A DNA stretch of 63,087 nucleotides from CAXMNX01 sp964194845 (GTDB taxonomy: Bacteria; Pseudomonadota; Alphaproteobacteria; Rhodobacterales; Rhodobacteraceae): the NCBI GenBank assembly GCA_964194845.1, contig CAXMNX010000094.1:1-63087 (forward strand), in the 5' to 3' direction. The notes under the pieces are model-generated. The model made no database searches. It was given only the letters and a program-made list of their open reading frames with translations, and was not told the DNA's origin. A program made the position numbers and the translations under genes. Within the stretch, counting starts at the first letter, position 1. Each line of letters begins with the position of its first letter. Below, piece by piece: positions 43,836 through 52,302 of this stretch.

Positions 43836-45205
43836 TCAGGGTGCGATGTTCTGGTTGACGCTGAAGAGGTTGTCCGCGTCGTACTTGCGCTTGATATCCA
43901 CGAGCCGGTCATAGTTGTCGCCGTAATTGGCCCGAATACGGTCCGTGTCGTCATCGTCCATGAAGTTAATGTACCCGCCAGCCTCCGAGTGCGGTGCCAC
44001 CGCATCTGCGTAATCGCGCGCCCACTTTTTATTGCCCTCGTCGTCAGCAGGGTCATCCGACGCCGCAAAGATAACCATTGAGAAGTTGGCGTCACGATGG
44101 CCGAACGCAGTGGCATCCGGCGCAACACGTTGGCAGGCCCCGTTAATGGGATAGAGGTGCATGGTTGAGCTTGCGTTCGGCGCGTTCGGGCCGTGTTCGA
44201 CGTGCGCCGCGATAGCCTCATCGGTCAGTTCTTTGACGAAGTTGCCCTTCCAGTACTGACGGATTCCTGGCGGGTAGAGACCATCAAACGCTGCGTTGAT
44301 TGCTGGATAGGGAACCGGGCCCACATGTTCGGCCTTGACCTCGGCCACGTCGTGGAAGGCCTTGAACTGGCTTTCCCCTTCCGATGGATCACCAGACCAG
44401 CAGGCCGCGATAGCGACAAACATGTCGCCGTGCCGGTCTTCGGGGATGAATGGCAGCGGCGGGGCGACCTGAAAGGCGGGAAACGCGCCCATTTCTTCAG
44501 GCGCATCCTTGATGTACTCGCGGTAGAACTTCAAGATGTTCTCGGCCTCTTCGACCTCGTAGAACATTGGCGCCCAATACACGTTCTGGACGGGGTGGAG
44601 ATTGTACTCCAAGGACGTGCATACGCCGAAGTTTCCGCCGCCGCCGCGTATAGCCCAGAACAGGTCTGCGTTCTCGTCCTCGCTGGCGACCAGCAGCTGG
44701 CCATCGGCCGTGACAACGTCCGCCGACACCAAATTGTCCAGCGAAAGCCCGTGCCCGCGCGACAGATACCCGATCCCCCGCCGAGCGTAAGCCCGGCAAT
44801 CCCGGTAGTGGAAATGACGCCCCCGGTCGTGGCGAGGCCAAATGCATTGGTGGCGGCGTTGAAGTCGCCCCACGTGGTGCCGCCCTCGGCTCTGGCCGTC
44901 TTCGCGGAAGGATCGACGCGGACGCCCCGCATTTTCGAAAAATCGATGACAGCCCCGCCATTGTTGGTGCCCAACCCCGGGCCGCTGTATCCACCGCCCC
45001 TGATCGACAACTCGAGGCCGTTGTCCCTTGCGTAGTTGACCGTGGTCATCACGTCCCCGGCATTCATCACCCTGACAACAACGGCGGGACGCTTATCGAT
45101 CATGCCGTTGTGGACCGAACGAGCGACTTCGTAATCGGCGTCGCCTTCGACGATTACGTCACCGCGTACCAGGTCACCGAGTTCACTTGGTGTCTTCACA
45201 GTCAT
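43836..45205 (-). pseudogene. FAD-linked (PCMH/BBE-type) oxidoreductase with a frameshift
   Basis: The N-terminal part (45205-44780) has the PCMH FAD-binding fold: RPAVVVRVMNAGDVMTTVNY and RGGGYSGPGLG, then GGTTWGDFNAAT. After LTLGGG the frame changes; homology (IGYLSRGHGLSLDNLVSADV, AIRGGGGNFGVCTSLEY, and the end YDADNLFSVNQNI, a BBE domain) goes on in another phase down to 43836. The break is in a five-G run (44775-44779, + strand C) where one G is missing. The usual covalent-FAD His in RGGGH is Tyr. AGGGGGA before the ATG at 45205 is strong. A sequencing error in the homopolymer is possible; otherwise the gene is inactive. Confidence 0.8.
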
Positions 45206-45575
45206 GTGATCCCCCTAGGTTGTCTATTCTTGGCGGCCGAAAAGGTGGCCTTACTGAAATATCGGCTTTACTACTCACGGTCACAGGTAAGACACGGCCA
45301 ATATGTTGATGTTGCTCCAGCCAACGCACGATTCTGTGTCCATATTTGATTTCTAGCACACTGCGGTCGAATGGCGAGAATAGGAGCAAGTGTCGCCACC
45401 TTCAGGTGGGACGGATTGGCGCGATGCTTCGCTTATTCGGACAGCGGCCTTGTCCGCGTTGCCGACATTGCACTGAGCACACAACTTAGGCTGCGTGTCC
45501 GCGCAGATCGCGCGATGCTGCCGCATTGTTCGCATGATTTTATCAACCACCGAGCCACACGCGCTCGCCTTGACC
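45206..45575. other. 370-base non-coding interval between two minus-strand genes
   Basis: It should hold the promoter of the FAD-oxidase gene and the 3' end of the membrane-protein transcript. I found no clear promoter boxes, no long inverted repeat, no RNA gene, and no reading frame with family features; the frames present are short and have unusual composition. Nothing more can be said. Confidence 0.5.
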
Positions 45576-46196
45576 CTAATCCCGAAACTTCGGCATCGGC
45601 CGGAACAGCCTCGGGCGGTTTTCCCGCATACGCACGAAGGCGGCGATGATCGGTGTGATGAAAGCCGTCACCAGTGCTGCGACCAGTGCGCCCAGGTAAA
45701 CCACCCCGATATAAAGGCTCAGAACCTCCCATTGCAGCGGCCCCAACTGCGAAAACACGCCAAGGATCAGCGCGGAAATCCAGCAAGCCGCCGAAATGGT
45801 CGCGAGCGACGAAAGCTGCAATCGCTGCGGCAACGGCAGATCGCCAAATCGCCAGCTTTGATAGGCGCGCATGGTCGGCAGCCCGATCTTTTCGATCGCC
45901 AGCGCATTCGCGGTCAGAAACACCACGACGGCGATTTTGGTCATCAGTTTCGGCGAAAACCGATCCAGATCAAACCCGGTTCGCAGCCACAGCAGGGCCA
46001 GACCGCTTACCCAAAGCAGCACCAGCCCCATGGTGACCAGACGATGCAAGATCTCCAGCGTCTCGATATCGCGGTCGTCCAGCGCGCGTATAACAGCGCG
46101 CGCCGCCCAAAGATCCGCGAAAATTGCAATTCCAAACCCCAACGCCATCCCCAGAAGATGCGTGGCCCGGGCAAAATCGTTCCAGAACGTCATGTC
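45576..46196 (-). CDS. Integral membrane protein, unknown family
   Basis: This 206-residue protein has about five membrane helices: FARATHLLGMALGFGIAIFA, LHRLVTMGLVLLWVSGLALL, LMTKIAVVVFLTANALAIE, LATISAACWISALILGVF, and LSLYIGVVYLGALVAALVTA. The helix start with H and later conserved His/Asp resemble quinone- or heme-linked small membrane proteins, but no family is proven. The ATG at 46196 (MDMTFWNDF) is one choice; the second Met (46190) is close. It is divergent from ftsW across 374 nt. Confidence 0.65.
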   Translation of the reverse strand, partial: DMTFWNDFARATHLLGMALGFGIAIFADLWAARAVIRALDDRDIETLEILHRLVTMGLVLLWVSGLALLWLRTGFDLDRFSPKLMTKIAVVVFLTANALAIEKIGLPTMRAYQSWRFGDLPLPQRLQLSSLATISAACWISALILGVFSQLGPLQWEVLSLYIGVVYLGALVAALVTAFITPIIAAFVRMRENRPRLFRPMPKFRD

Positions 46197-46570
46197 CATC
46201 TGCGGACAACCTCGGCACAAATGATGATCCTGCGAACCGTCAAAAACGTCCGCATCTGGCAAGATCCAATCGCCGCATCGTGGCCAGCCCGTGCCGGGTT
46301 TGGGGCAGAAACGTGACCTTCGCGTTTCAGTCATCGCACTGCATCCAATCCTGATCCAGGCAGGTCAATTGTCCATCATCGGGCACCACCCAGGCCCCGG
46401 CGCGAAACCCAGCGGCGGTCATTTGCCGATCCGACCCCGGCCCAATTCGCGTGCCCGGCCCCAAACTGGTGGTTTTACGCCATGTTTTTCTGGCGTTTCG
46501 GCCACCGATTCGCTATTCTGTGCGAAGACCCGGGGCTAACCCGGGCGGCAGAGGCAGACGAGCTTAGCTC
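46197..46570. other. Divergent control region in front of ftsW
   Basis: Both ftsW (+) and the membrane-protein gene (-) begin here, so two promoters are expected. Visible: two CCCGGG hexamers (46529-46534 and 46540-46545), which can pair into a GC-rich hairpin 26 nt before the ftsW ATG, in the ftsW leader. No clear -10/-35 boxes were assigned. No coding signal is found. Confidence 0.45.
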
Positions 46571-47740
46571 ATGACGGAAATGGTCTATGGCGCGGTCCCG
46601 GCACGGGACGGCGAACCCATACTTTCCCGCTGGTGGCGGACCATTGACAAGTGGTCGCTCAGCGCGGTCCTGATCCTTGTCGGCATCGGGCTGTTGCTTG
46701 GTCTGGCGGCATCGCCACCCCTGGCCGCACGGAACGGATTTTCCGCCTTCCACTATGTCGAACGGCAAGCGGCATTCGCACTGCTTGCCATGGTGCCCAT
46801 GTTCGCGCTGACGCTGATGGCCCCACGAACGATCCGGCGGCTGGCGATCATCGGATTTGCCTTCGCTATGGTGGGAATGCTTCTTCTGCCGATCTTCGGC
46901 ACTGACTACGGCAAAGGCGCGGTGCGATGGTTCTCGCTGGGTTTCGGGTCGCTCCAGCCTTCCGAGTTCCTGAAACCCGGGTTCATCGTTGTTGCAGGAT
47001 GGATGATTGCGGCCTCAAACGAAGTTGCAGGACCACCCGGCAAAAGCTATTCGTTCGCGCTGGCGCTTTTCATCGTGCTTTTGCTCGCGTTACAGCCCGA
47101 TTTCGGCCAGGCGTGCCTGATCCTGTTTGCCTGGGGTGTGATGTATTTCGTCGGCGGCGCGCCGTTTCTGGTGCTCGCGGGCATTGCTGGTATGGCCGTC
47201 GGCGGCGGCGCTTTCGCCTACCAAAACTCGGAACACTTCGCGCGCCGCATCGACGGGTTTCTCCTGGCCGAGGTCGATCCCACGACCCAGCTTGGCTATG
47301 CCGCAAATGCAATCCGCGAAGGCGGGTTTTTCGGCGTTGGCGTTGGCGAAGGTACGGTGAAATGGTCGCTGCCCGATGCTCACACCGATTTCATCATCGC
47401 AGTTGCCGCTGAGGAATACGGGCTGATCCTGATCCTTACGATCATTTTTCTCTACACGACCATCGTGCTCAGGTCGCTCTTTCGCCTGATGCGCGAACGC
47501 GACCCGTTTGTGCGCCTCGCGGGCACCGGTCTGGCGTGTACATTTGCCGTTCAGGCAATGATCAATATGTCCGTCGCAGTGCGGCTTTTACCCGCAAAGG
47601 GCATGACACTGCCTTTTGTCAGCTATGGCGGGTCGTCGTTGATCGCGGGCGGCATTCTGGTCGGAATGCTGCTGGCGCTTACGCGCCTCAGACCACAGGG
47701 CGAAATTGCGGACCATCTGATCCGGGGCGCGGCGCGTTGA
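46571..47740 (+). CDS. ftsW: Peptidoglycan polymerase FtsW (SEDS family)
   Basis: This 389-residue integral protein has about ten membrane helices and polymerises lipid II at the division site with FtsI. SEDS motifs: RWFSLGFGSLQPSEFLKP, LLALQPDFGQACLI, GVGVGEGTVKWSLPDAHTDF and TLPFVSYGGSSLIAGG near the end. The stop overlaps murG by 4 nt (TTGA). In most alphaproteobacteria ftsW follows murD; here it opens a block on the other strand. Its ribosome site is weak. Confidence 0.95.
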   Translation: MTEMVYGAVPARDGEPILSRWWRTIDKWSLSAVLILVGIGLLLGLAASPPLAARNGFSAFHYVERQAAFALLAMVPMFALTLMAPRTIRRLAIIGFAFAMVGMLLLPIFGTDYGKGAVRWFSLGFGSLQPSEFLKPGFIVVAGWMIAASNEVAGPPGKSYSFALALFIVLLLALQPDFGQACLILFAWGVMYFVGGAPFLVLAGIAGMAVGGGAFAYQNSEHFARRIDGFLLAEVDPTTQLGYAANAIREGGFFGVGVGEGTVKWSLPDAHTDFIIAVAAEEYGLILILTIIFLYTTIVLRSLFRLMRERDPFVRLAGTGLACTFAVQAMINMSVAVRLLPAKGMTLPFVSYGGSSLIAGGILVGMLLALTRLRPQGEIADHLIRGAAR

Positions 47741-48834
47741 CCGGCGCGCGGCATCTTGTGATCGCCGCTGGCGGCACTGGCGGGCATATGTTCCCGGCCC
47801 AGGCCCTGGCCGAAGAAATGCTGGCGCGCGGCTGGCAGGTGTCGCTGTCGACCGATGCGCGCGGTGCGCGCTATGCGCAGGGGTTTCCAGACGCGGTGCG
47901 GGTCGCTCAGGTCGCCAGCGCCACATTCGCGCGTGGTGGCATACTGGCAAAGGCCATCGTGCCATTTCGGCTGATCGGCGGTATCACCGCCGCCTTCATC
48001 AAATTTCTTGTGGAACGCCCAAGTGTGGTGGCGGGCTTCGGTGGATATCCCTCGATCCCCGCGCTCGCCGCCGCTTGGGCGCTGCGTATTCCGAGCATGA
48101 TCCACGAGCAGAACGGCGTGCTTGGACGGGTCAACCAGGTCTTTGCAGGCCGTGTCAATTCGGTGGCCTGTGGGACCTGGCCGACCAGGTTGCCCGATGG
48201 CGTGACTTCCACGCACACCGGCAACCCGGTCCGGGCAAGCGTTCGGGCAAAGGCAGGCGCCAGTTATCCCGCGCCAAACGATAGCCCGCTCTCGATACTT
48301 GTGATGGGCGGCAGCCAGGGCGCACGCATCCTTTCCGATATCGCGCCCGATGCCATCGCGCGGTTACCGACACAGATGCGCGCGCGACTAACAGTCAGCC
48401 ATCAGGCCCGATCCGAAGACGACGTGCGAGTAAAAGCAGCCTACGCGAAGGCAACGGTTGCGGCCGATGTGAAACCCTTCTTCGACGACATCCCCGAGCG
48501 CATCGTGGGCGCGCATCTTGTCATCAGCCGCGCAGGTGCGTCGTCGGTCGCCGACATCAGCGTCATCGGTCGCCCATCCATCCTGATCCCCTTCTCTGCC
48601 GCCACCGCCGATCACCAGACAGCCAACGCGCGCAGTCTGGTCGATGCAGGCGCAACCACGCTTATTCCGGAGTCCGCGCTTGATCCCGGCTCGCTTTCCG
48701 AGCAAATCCTCGCCATTCTCACCACACCCGGGGCCGCGACCCAGATGCGCGACAATGCACTGGCGCAAGGCATCCCCGATGCGGCCGAAAGGCTGGCCGC
48801 ACTTGTCGAGCAAATTGCGGAGGAAAAAGCATGA
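47737..48834 (+). CDS. murG: UDP-GlcNAc:lipid I N-acetylglucosaminyltransferase
   Basis: MurG adds GlcNAc to lipid I to make lipid II at the inner membrane. The 365-residue GT-B enzyme starts HLVIAAGGTGGHMFPAQALAEEM (glycine-rich loop 1), with VVAGFGGYPSIP, MIHEQNGVLGRVNQ, LVMGGSQGARILSD, and SRAGASSVADISVIGRPSILIP in the donor site. I chose the TTG at 47737, overlapping the ftsW stop, since homology begins right after it; no ATG fits. It is coupled also with murC by an ATGA overlap. Confidence 0.95.
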   Translation: MTGARHLVIAAGGTGGHMFPAQALAEEMLARGWQVSLSTDARGARYAQGFPDAVRVAQVASATFARGGILAKAIVPFRLIGGITAAFIKFLVERPSVVAGFGGYPSIPALAAAWALRIPSMIHEQNGVLGRVNQVFAGRVNSVACGTWPTRLPDGVTSTHTGNPVRASVRAKAGASYPAPNDSPLSILVMGGSQGARILSDIAPDAIARLPTQMRARLTVSHQARSEDDVRVKAAYAKATVAADVKPFFDDIPERIVGAHLVISRAGASSVADISVIGRPSILIPFSAATADHQTANARSLVDAGATTLIPESALDPGSLSEQILAILTTPGAATQMRDNALAQGIPDAAERLAALVEQIAEEKA

Positions 48835-50255
48835 ACGCCGCAGCCGCGACGAAACTGCCAACCGAAATGGGGCCGATCCACTTCGTGGGCATCGGCGGCA
48901 TCGGCATGTCCGGCATCGCCGAAGTGCTGATCCACGCGGGCTATGCCGTTCAGGGCTCTGACTTGAAACGCTCAAAGATCACCAACCGGCTCGAAGATCT
49001 TGGTGCGACAATATTCGAAGGCCAGCGCGCCGAAAACCTCGAAGGCGCGGAAGTGGTCGTAATCTCCTCAGCTATCAAGCGCGGCAATCCCGAACTTGAC
49101 GAGGCGCGCCGCGTCGGGATGCCCGTCGTCCGCCGGGCCGAGATGCTGGCCGAGCTGATGCGGCTTCGCTCCAACATCGCGGTTGCCGGAACCCACGGCA
49201 AAACCACGACGACAACGATGGTGGCGGCACTTCTTGATGCTGGCGGCATTGACCCGACGGTCATCAATGGCGGGATCATCCACGCCTACGGCTCGAACGC
49301 GCGCGTTGGGCAAGGTGAATGGATGGTGGTCGAGGCCGACGAAAGCGACGGCACATTCAACCGCCTGCCCGCCACAATCGCAATCGTCACCAACATCGAC
49401 CCCGAGCATATGGAACACTGGGGTACGGTCGAAAACCTTCATCAGGGTTTCGACGATTTCGTCTCGAACATCCCATTCTACGGGCTGGCCGTTCTTTGCA
49501 CCGATCATGCCGAGGTTCAGGCGCTGGTCGGGCGCGTCACTGATCGCCGCGTGATCACATACGGCTTCAACGCGCAGGCCGATGTGCGCGCGGTCAACCT
49601 GCACTACAAACGCGGCATCGCGCATTTCGACATAGCACTTTCGCTCGATGAATTACTGATCGAAGGTTGCACACTGCCGATGCCGGGCGACCACAACGTC
49701 TCGAACGCGCTTGCCGCTGTCGCCGTTGCCCGCCACCTCGGCATGAAGGGGTCCGAGATCCGCGAGGCCCTTGCGAACTTCAAAGGCGTCAACCGCCGCT
49801 TTACCAAAGTGGGCGAGGTCGATGGCGTCACGATCATCGACGATTACGGTCACCACCCGGTCGAAATTGCCGCCGTACTGAAAGCCGCCCGCCAGGCGGT
49901 ACACGACACGCCCGACGCCCGCGTCATCGCGGTCCACCAGCCGCACCGGTTCACCCGGCTTTCGTCGCTATTCGAAGAATTTTGCACCTGCTTTAATGAC
50001 GCCGACATCGTCGGCATTTCGGACGTTTACGCCGCTGGCGAAGACCCGATCAGGGGCGCTTCGCGCGACGATCTGGTCGCCGGATTGATCCGTCACGGCC
50101 ACCGTCAGGCGCTATCGTTAAACTCCGAGGACGAGCTCGAGGCGCTGGTTCGCGACCATGCGCACCCCGGTGACATCGTGGTATGTCTTGGCGCCGGCAC
50201 CATCAGCACCTGGGCCAATGACCTGCCCGGACGGTTGATGCGAAAGGCCGGATAG
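48831..50255 (+). CDS. murC: UDP-N-acetylmuramate--L-alanine ligase
   Basis: MurC adds L-Ala to UDP-MurNAc. The 474-residue Mur ligase has the Rossmann start HFVGIGGIGMSGIAEVLIHAG, the ATP loop VAGTHGKTTTTTMVAALL, EADESDGTF, TNIDPEHMEHW, DHNVSNALAAVAVARHLG and the C-terminal DDYGHHPVEIAAVLKAAR. It overlaps murG. In relatives murB, ddl and ftsQAZ follow; here there are 493 non-coding bases and a DnaJ-domain gene, so the cluster ends abnormally. Confidence 0.97.
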   Translation: MNAAAATKLPTEMGPIHFVGIGGIGMSGIAEVLIHAGYAVQGSDLKRSKITNRLEDLGATIFEGQRAENLEGAEVVVISSAIKRGNPELDEARRVGMPVVRRAEMLAELMRLRSNIAVAGTHGKTTTTTMVAALLDAGGIDPTVINGGIIHAYGSNARVGQGEWMVVEADESDGTFNRLPATIAIVTNIDPEHMEHWGTVENLHQGFDDFVSNIPFYGLAVLCTDHAEVQALVGRVTDRRVITYGFNAQADVRAVNLHYKRGIAHFDIALSLDELLIEGCTLPMPGDHNVSNALAAVAVARHLGMKGSEIREALANFKGVNRRFTKVGEVDGVTIIDDYGHHPVEIAAVLKAARQAVHDTPDARVIAVHQPHRFTRLSSLFEEFCTCFNDADIVGISDVYAAGEDPIRGASRDDLVAGLIRHGHRQALSLNSEDELEALVRDHAHPGDIVVCLGAGTISTWANDLPGRLMRKAG

Positions 50256-50748
50256 CAGCGAACAACCCTCAATGAAAATTGGGCAAATGGCGCCAACGCG
50301 TGCCAATCACCGGAATTCGCGCCCAATTGTGTCACAATCGTGCCAGAATTGATCTGCACTGACTTTTGTCGCGGACCGCCTCCATATTTCAATGCCGCTC
50401 ACAGTCGCGAATTTTTCTCGTTTATTTACATACGCTTACCAACGACTTACCCGATTAGGGCAACCGAGCGAAACAATCTGTTCTGCCAAATCATGACGAA
50501 AATTGGGCAAATCCAGTCGAAATTATGTCGATTTTTTGATACAACTCTCGCAGGGTCGTGTGTTTGGCCTTTGTGACAAGTGGACTGGATGGTGTATGTA
50601 TCCGACTTTCAGCATAGCCAGGTATTTCATGCGCGGTTTTCCTCCCGGCGCATCGAAATCATTGCGCACTGCCCCTTCCTCTCTGCACAGCGTTGCATCC
50701 TGACCGTTCATCAATCGTAGTAGTAGTAGTAGTAGCGAGTACCCACCG
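50256..50748. other. 493-base non-coding region between murC and the DnaJ-domain gene
   Basis: A 15-bp direct repeat (GAAAATTGGGCAAAT) stands at 50274-50288 and 50498-50512, with a reverse GCCCAATT at 50321-50328 between. At the right end is (TAG)6 at 50718-50735. The region is unusually AT-rich for this window. No gene or RNA was recognised; it probably carries the promoter of the DnaJ-domain gene. Confidence 0.5.
50718..50735 (+). repeat. (TAG)6 microsatellite in a 5' leader
   Basis: Six perfect TAG triplets end 13 bases before the ATG of the DnaJ-domain gene. A change in copy number would shift the distance of upstream signals from the start in steps of three. Confidence 0.85.
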
Positions 50749-51384
50749 ATGACCCCCGTTGAGAAAGCCCAAGCCGTCGCCCAAGCTCAGGAAATGCTGG
50801 GTGTCGCCGCCCATGCCACCGAAGTCGAACTTCGCAAGGCATGGAAAAAACTGGCATTCGAGATGCACCCGGATCGCGGCACCGGCACCAGCCACGAACT
50901 GGCCAATATCAACACCGCTTACAATCTTTTGAAGATGCGTAGCCGCCAGCTTTATCCAAACGCTGCCCCGGCAAATTCACCGACAGATAAAGGGCCAGCA
51001 TCACCCCGCGTCGTGCCGACCCAGGTGCGCCAGCGCCCTGCTGTCAGCACAAGGGTCACGCCGCTGACCGAACTGGTCACGGCCCGCTGCCGCAAGATTT
51101 TGAATGACGGCGGTGAAACTCAAGCCGACCATGTGCCAAAAGCGATGCGTCGCAGCGGACGCGAGATTGAATATCTCGTGCCTTCAAGATTGGCGAAAGG
51201 TGTCAATCGCATCGCATTGCCCGTCTGCGACTACAGCGGCAAAAACCGCGCGAATACGCGCAAGATTACATTTTCGGCCTCCGACAGCGGCTCGGGCACC
51301 TTCACAATTCCCGAGCATCTGCGCCGCGATATCTTCCCCGGCGCCCGTGACGTGCGTATTCATTTTGCGAAATCCGGCACATAA
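50749..51384 (+). CDS. J-domain protein with an unrecognised C-terminal domain
   Basis: This 211-residue protein has an N-terminal J domain (about 5-65: EMLGVAAHATEVELRKAWKK, FEMHPDRGTGTS with the HPD tripeptide, LANINTAYNLLKMR), which stimulates Hsp70 (DnaK). The rest has a basic linker and a beta-rich C-terminal domain (IEYLVPSRLAKGVNRIALPV, FTIPEHLRRDIFPGARDVRI) that I do not recognise; the usual Gly/Phe or zinc domains are absent. No strong ribosome site. Its TAA is followed directly by repeat copy C. It is the last + gene before the converging 2OG oxygenase. Confidence 0.78.
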   Translation: MTPVEKAQAVAQAQEMLGVAAHATEVELRKAWKKLAFEMHPDRGTGTSHELANINTAYNLLKMRSRQLYPNAAPANSPTDKGPASPRVVPTQVRQRPAVSTRVTPLTELVTARCRKILNDGGETQADHVPKAMRRSGREIEYLVPSRLAKGVNRIALPVCDYSGKNRANTRKITFSASDSGSGTFTIPEHLRRDIFPGARDVRIHFAKSGT

Positions 51385-51493
51385 AGCGGATTGCGTTTTC
51401 AATGAGGCACAGGGCATCGAAATTTGCGTTCGAAATCAGCAGAATGCTGATCGAGAGGCAGCGAATTTTAATTCAAATTTAACGCAATCCGCT
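51385..51493 (+). repeat. 109-bp inverted-repeat element, copy C (best preserved)
   Basis: It begins at the base after the TAA of the J-domain gene. The terminal repeats are a perfect 13-bp pair, AGCGGATTGCGTT and AACGCAATCCGCT. The inner hairpin is ATCAGC-agaat-GCTGAT; AAATTTGC and GCGAATTT can form a further stem around it. The next gene converges (stop at 51509). Confidence 0.9.
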
Positions 51494-51508
51494 CAAAAAA
51501 TTCCGTAC

Positions 51509-52300
51509 CTAGGCTGACCGACCGTAAAAACCGATGCGCTCCTCGTCGGTAAACCTGACACCCGGCCGGTCGTAGTAAGAAAACACCGCGATCATCCGTT
51601 TTCTCTCGCCTGCTACCGGCGTCACCCTGTGGGGCGTGTTCACTCCGCGAAAAATATTCAGCGTGCCCGTGTCCACGTCCATCCGTTCAACGTGCCGGTC
51701 TTCGCCCTTCACCAGTCGGACAACGCCATCATAATTCGGGTCGTCGGGGGTGCGCAGACCGGTCCGAAACTCAAAGACACCGCCCCCCAATGGCTTTTGA
51801 AGCAACAGCGTGACCGTAAACTCTGACCGGTCGAAGTGCCAGTTCAACGCCTCGCCGTCGCCGTAAGCCATGGCGTTCACACCGGCCAAGGGATCTTCCA
51901 TCGGATAAAGTGCGGTCTTCGACATGACATCGGCCAGGAACCGCGCCATCGGTGGCCAATGGTAAAGTGCAGCCGCCGCCGTCGCTGACAACTGGTCCGC
52001 GCAAAGCGTGTGATTGACCGTTTCAACCTCGACAAGTGCGGGATGATCCGACGCCAGACCCGGCACAGATTTCTTGAAATAGATATTGTGACGGCGCGCG
52101 TGTCTGAATGCGTTGACTTCAAACTCCGGCTCCAATGCGGTCGCGATCGCCTCCGCCGCTTCTGCGCGCAATAGCCCCTCAAGGTTGCAAAGGCCCTGTG
52201 CGGCAAGCTCAGCGCGACACCTTGCCACCAATTCCGCATAGGCTGGCGTCTCGGGTTGATCGACCGGAAAAGCCGCAAGATCAAGATAGTTCGTCAACAT
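51509..52300 (-). CDS. 2OG-Fe(II) oxygenase-like protein (HalD/ArpA group)
   Basis: This 263-residue protein has the iron site of 2-oxoglutarate oxygenases: LNWHFDRSEF (His155-x-Asp157) and NTPHRVTPV (His224) with Arg233 or Arg235 as the 2OG contact. The N-terminal helix bundle and FRGVNTPHRVTPVAGERKRM match HalD/ArpA-type proteins, which hydroxylate or halogenate amino acids or small molecules. The Asp is present, so hydroxylation is more likely than halogenation (halogenases often have Gly/Ala there, though the HalD type varies). It starts 2 nt after the Gfo/Idh gene and so appears to be part of the dcw transcript. Confidence 0.75.
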   Translation of the reverse strand: MLTNYLDLAAFPVDQPETPAYAELVARCRAELAAQGLCNLEGLLRAEAAEAIATALEPEFEVNAFRHARRHNIYFKKSVPGLASDHPALVEVETVNHTLCADQLSATAAAALYHWPPMARFLADVMSKTALYPMEDPLAGVNAMAYGDGEALNWHFDRSEFTVTLLLQKPLGGGVFEFRTGLRTPDDPNYDGVVRLVKGEDRHVERMDVDTGTLNIFRGVNTPHRVTPVAGERKRMIAVFSYYDRPGVRFTDEERIGFYGRSA

Positions 52301-52302
52301 GT

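Noticed and set aside
43642..43914. 90-codon + frame after rpoH
   Set aside because: Overlaps the end of the FAD-oxidase gene, lacks a ribosome site and has no recognisable domain.
46529..46545. CCCGGG pair before ftsW as a terminator
   Set aside because: Short palindromes without a T-run on either strand; could only be a minor leader hairpin.
50718..50735. Considered as part of a CRISPR-like array
   Set aside because: Simple triplet repeat without spacers; no CRISPR array or cas gene is present in the window.
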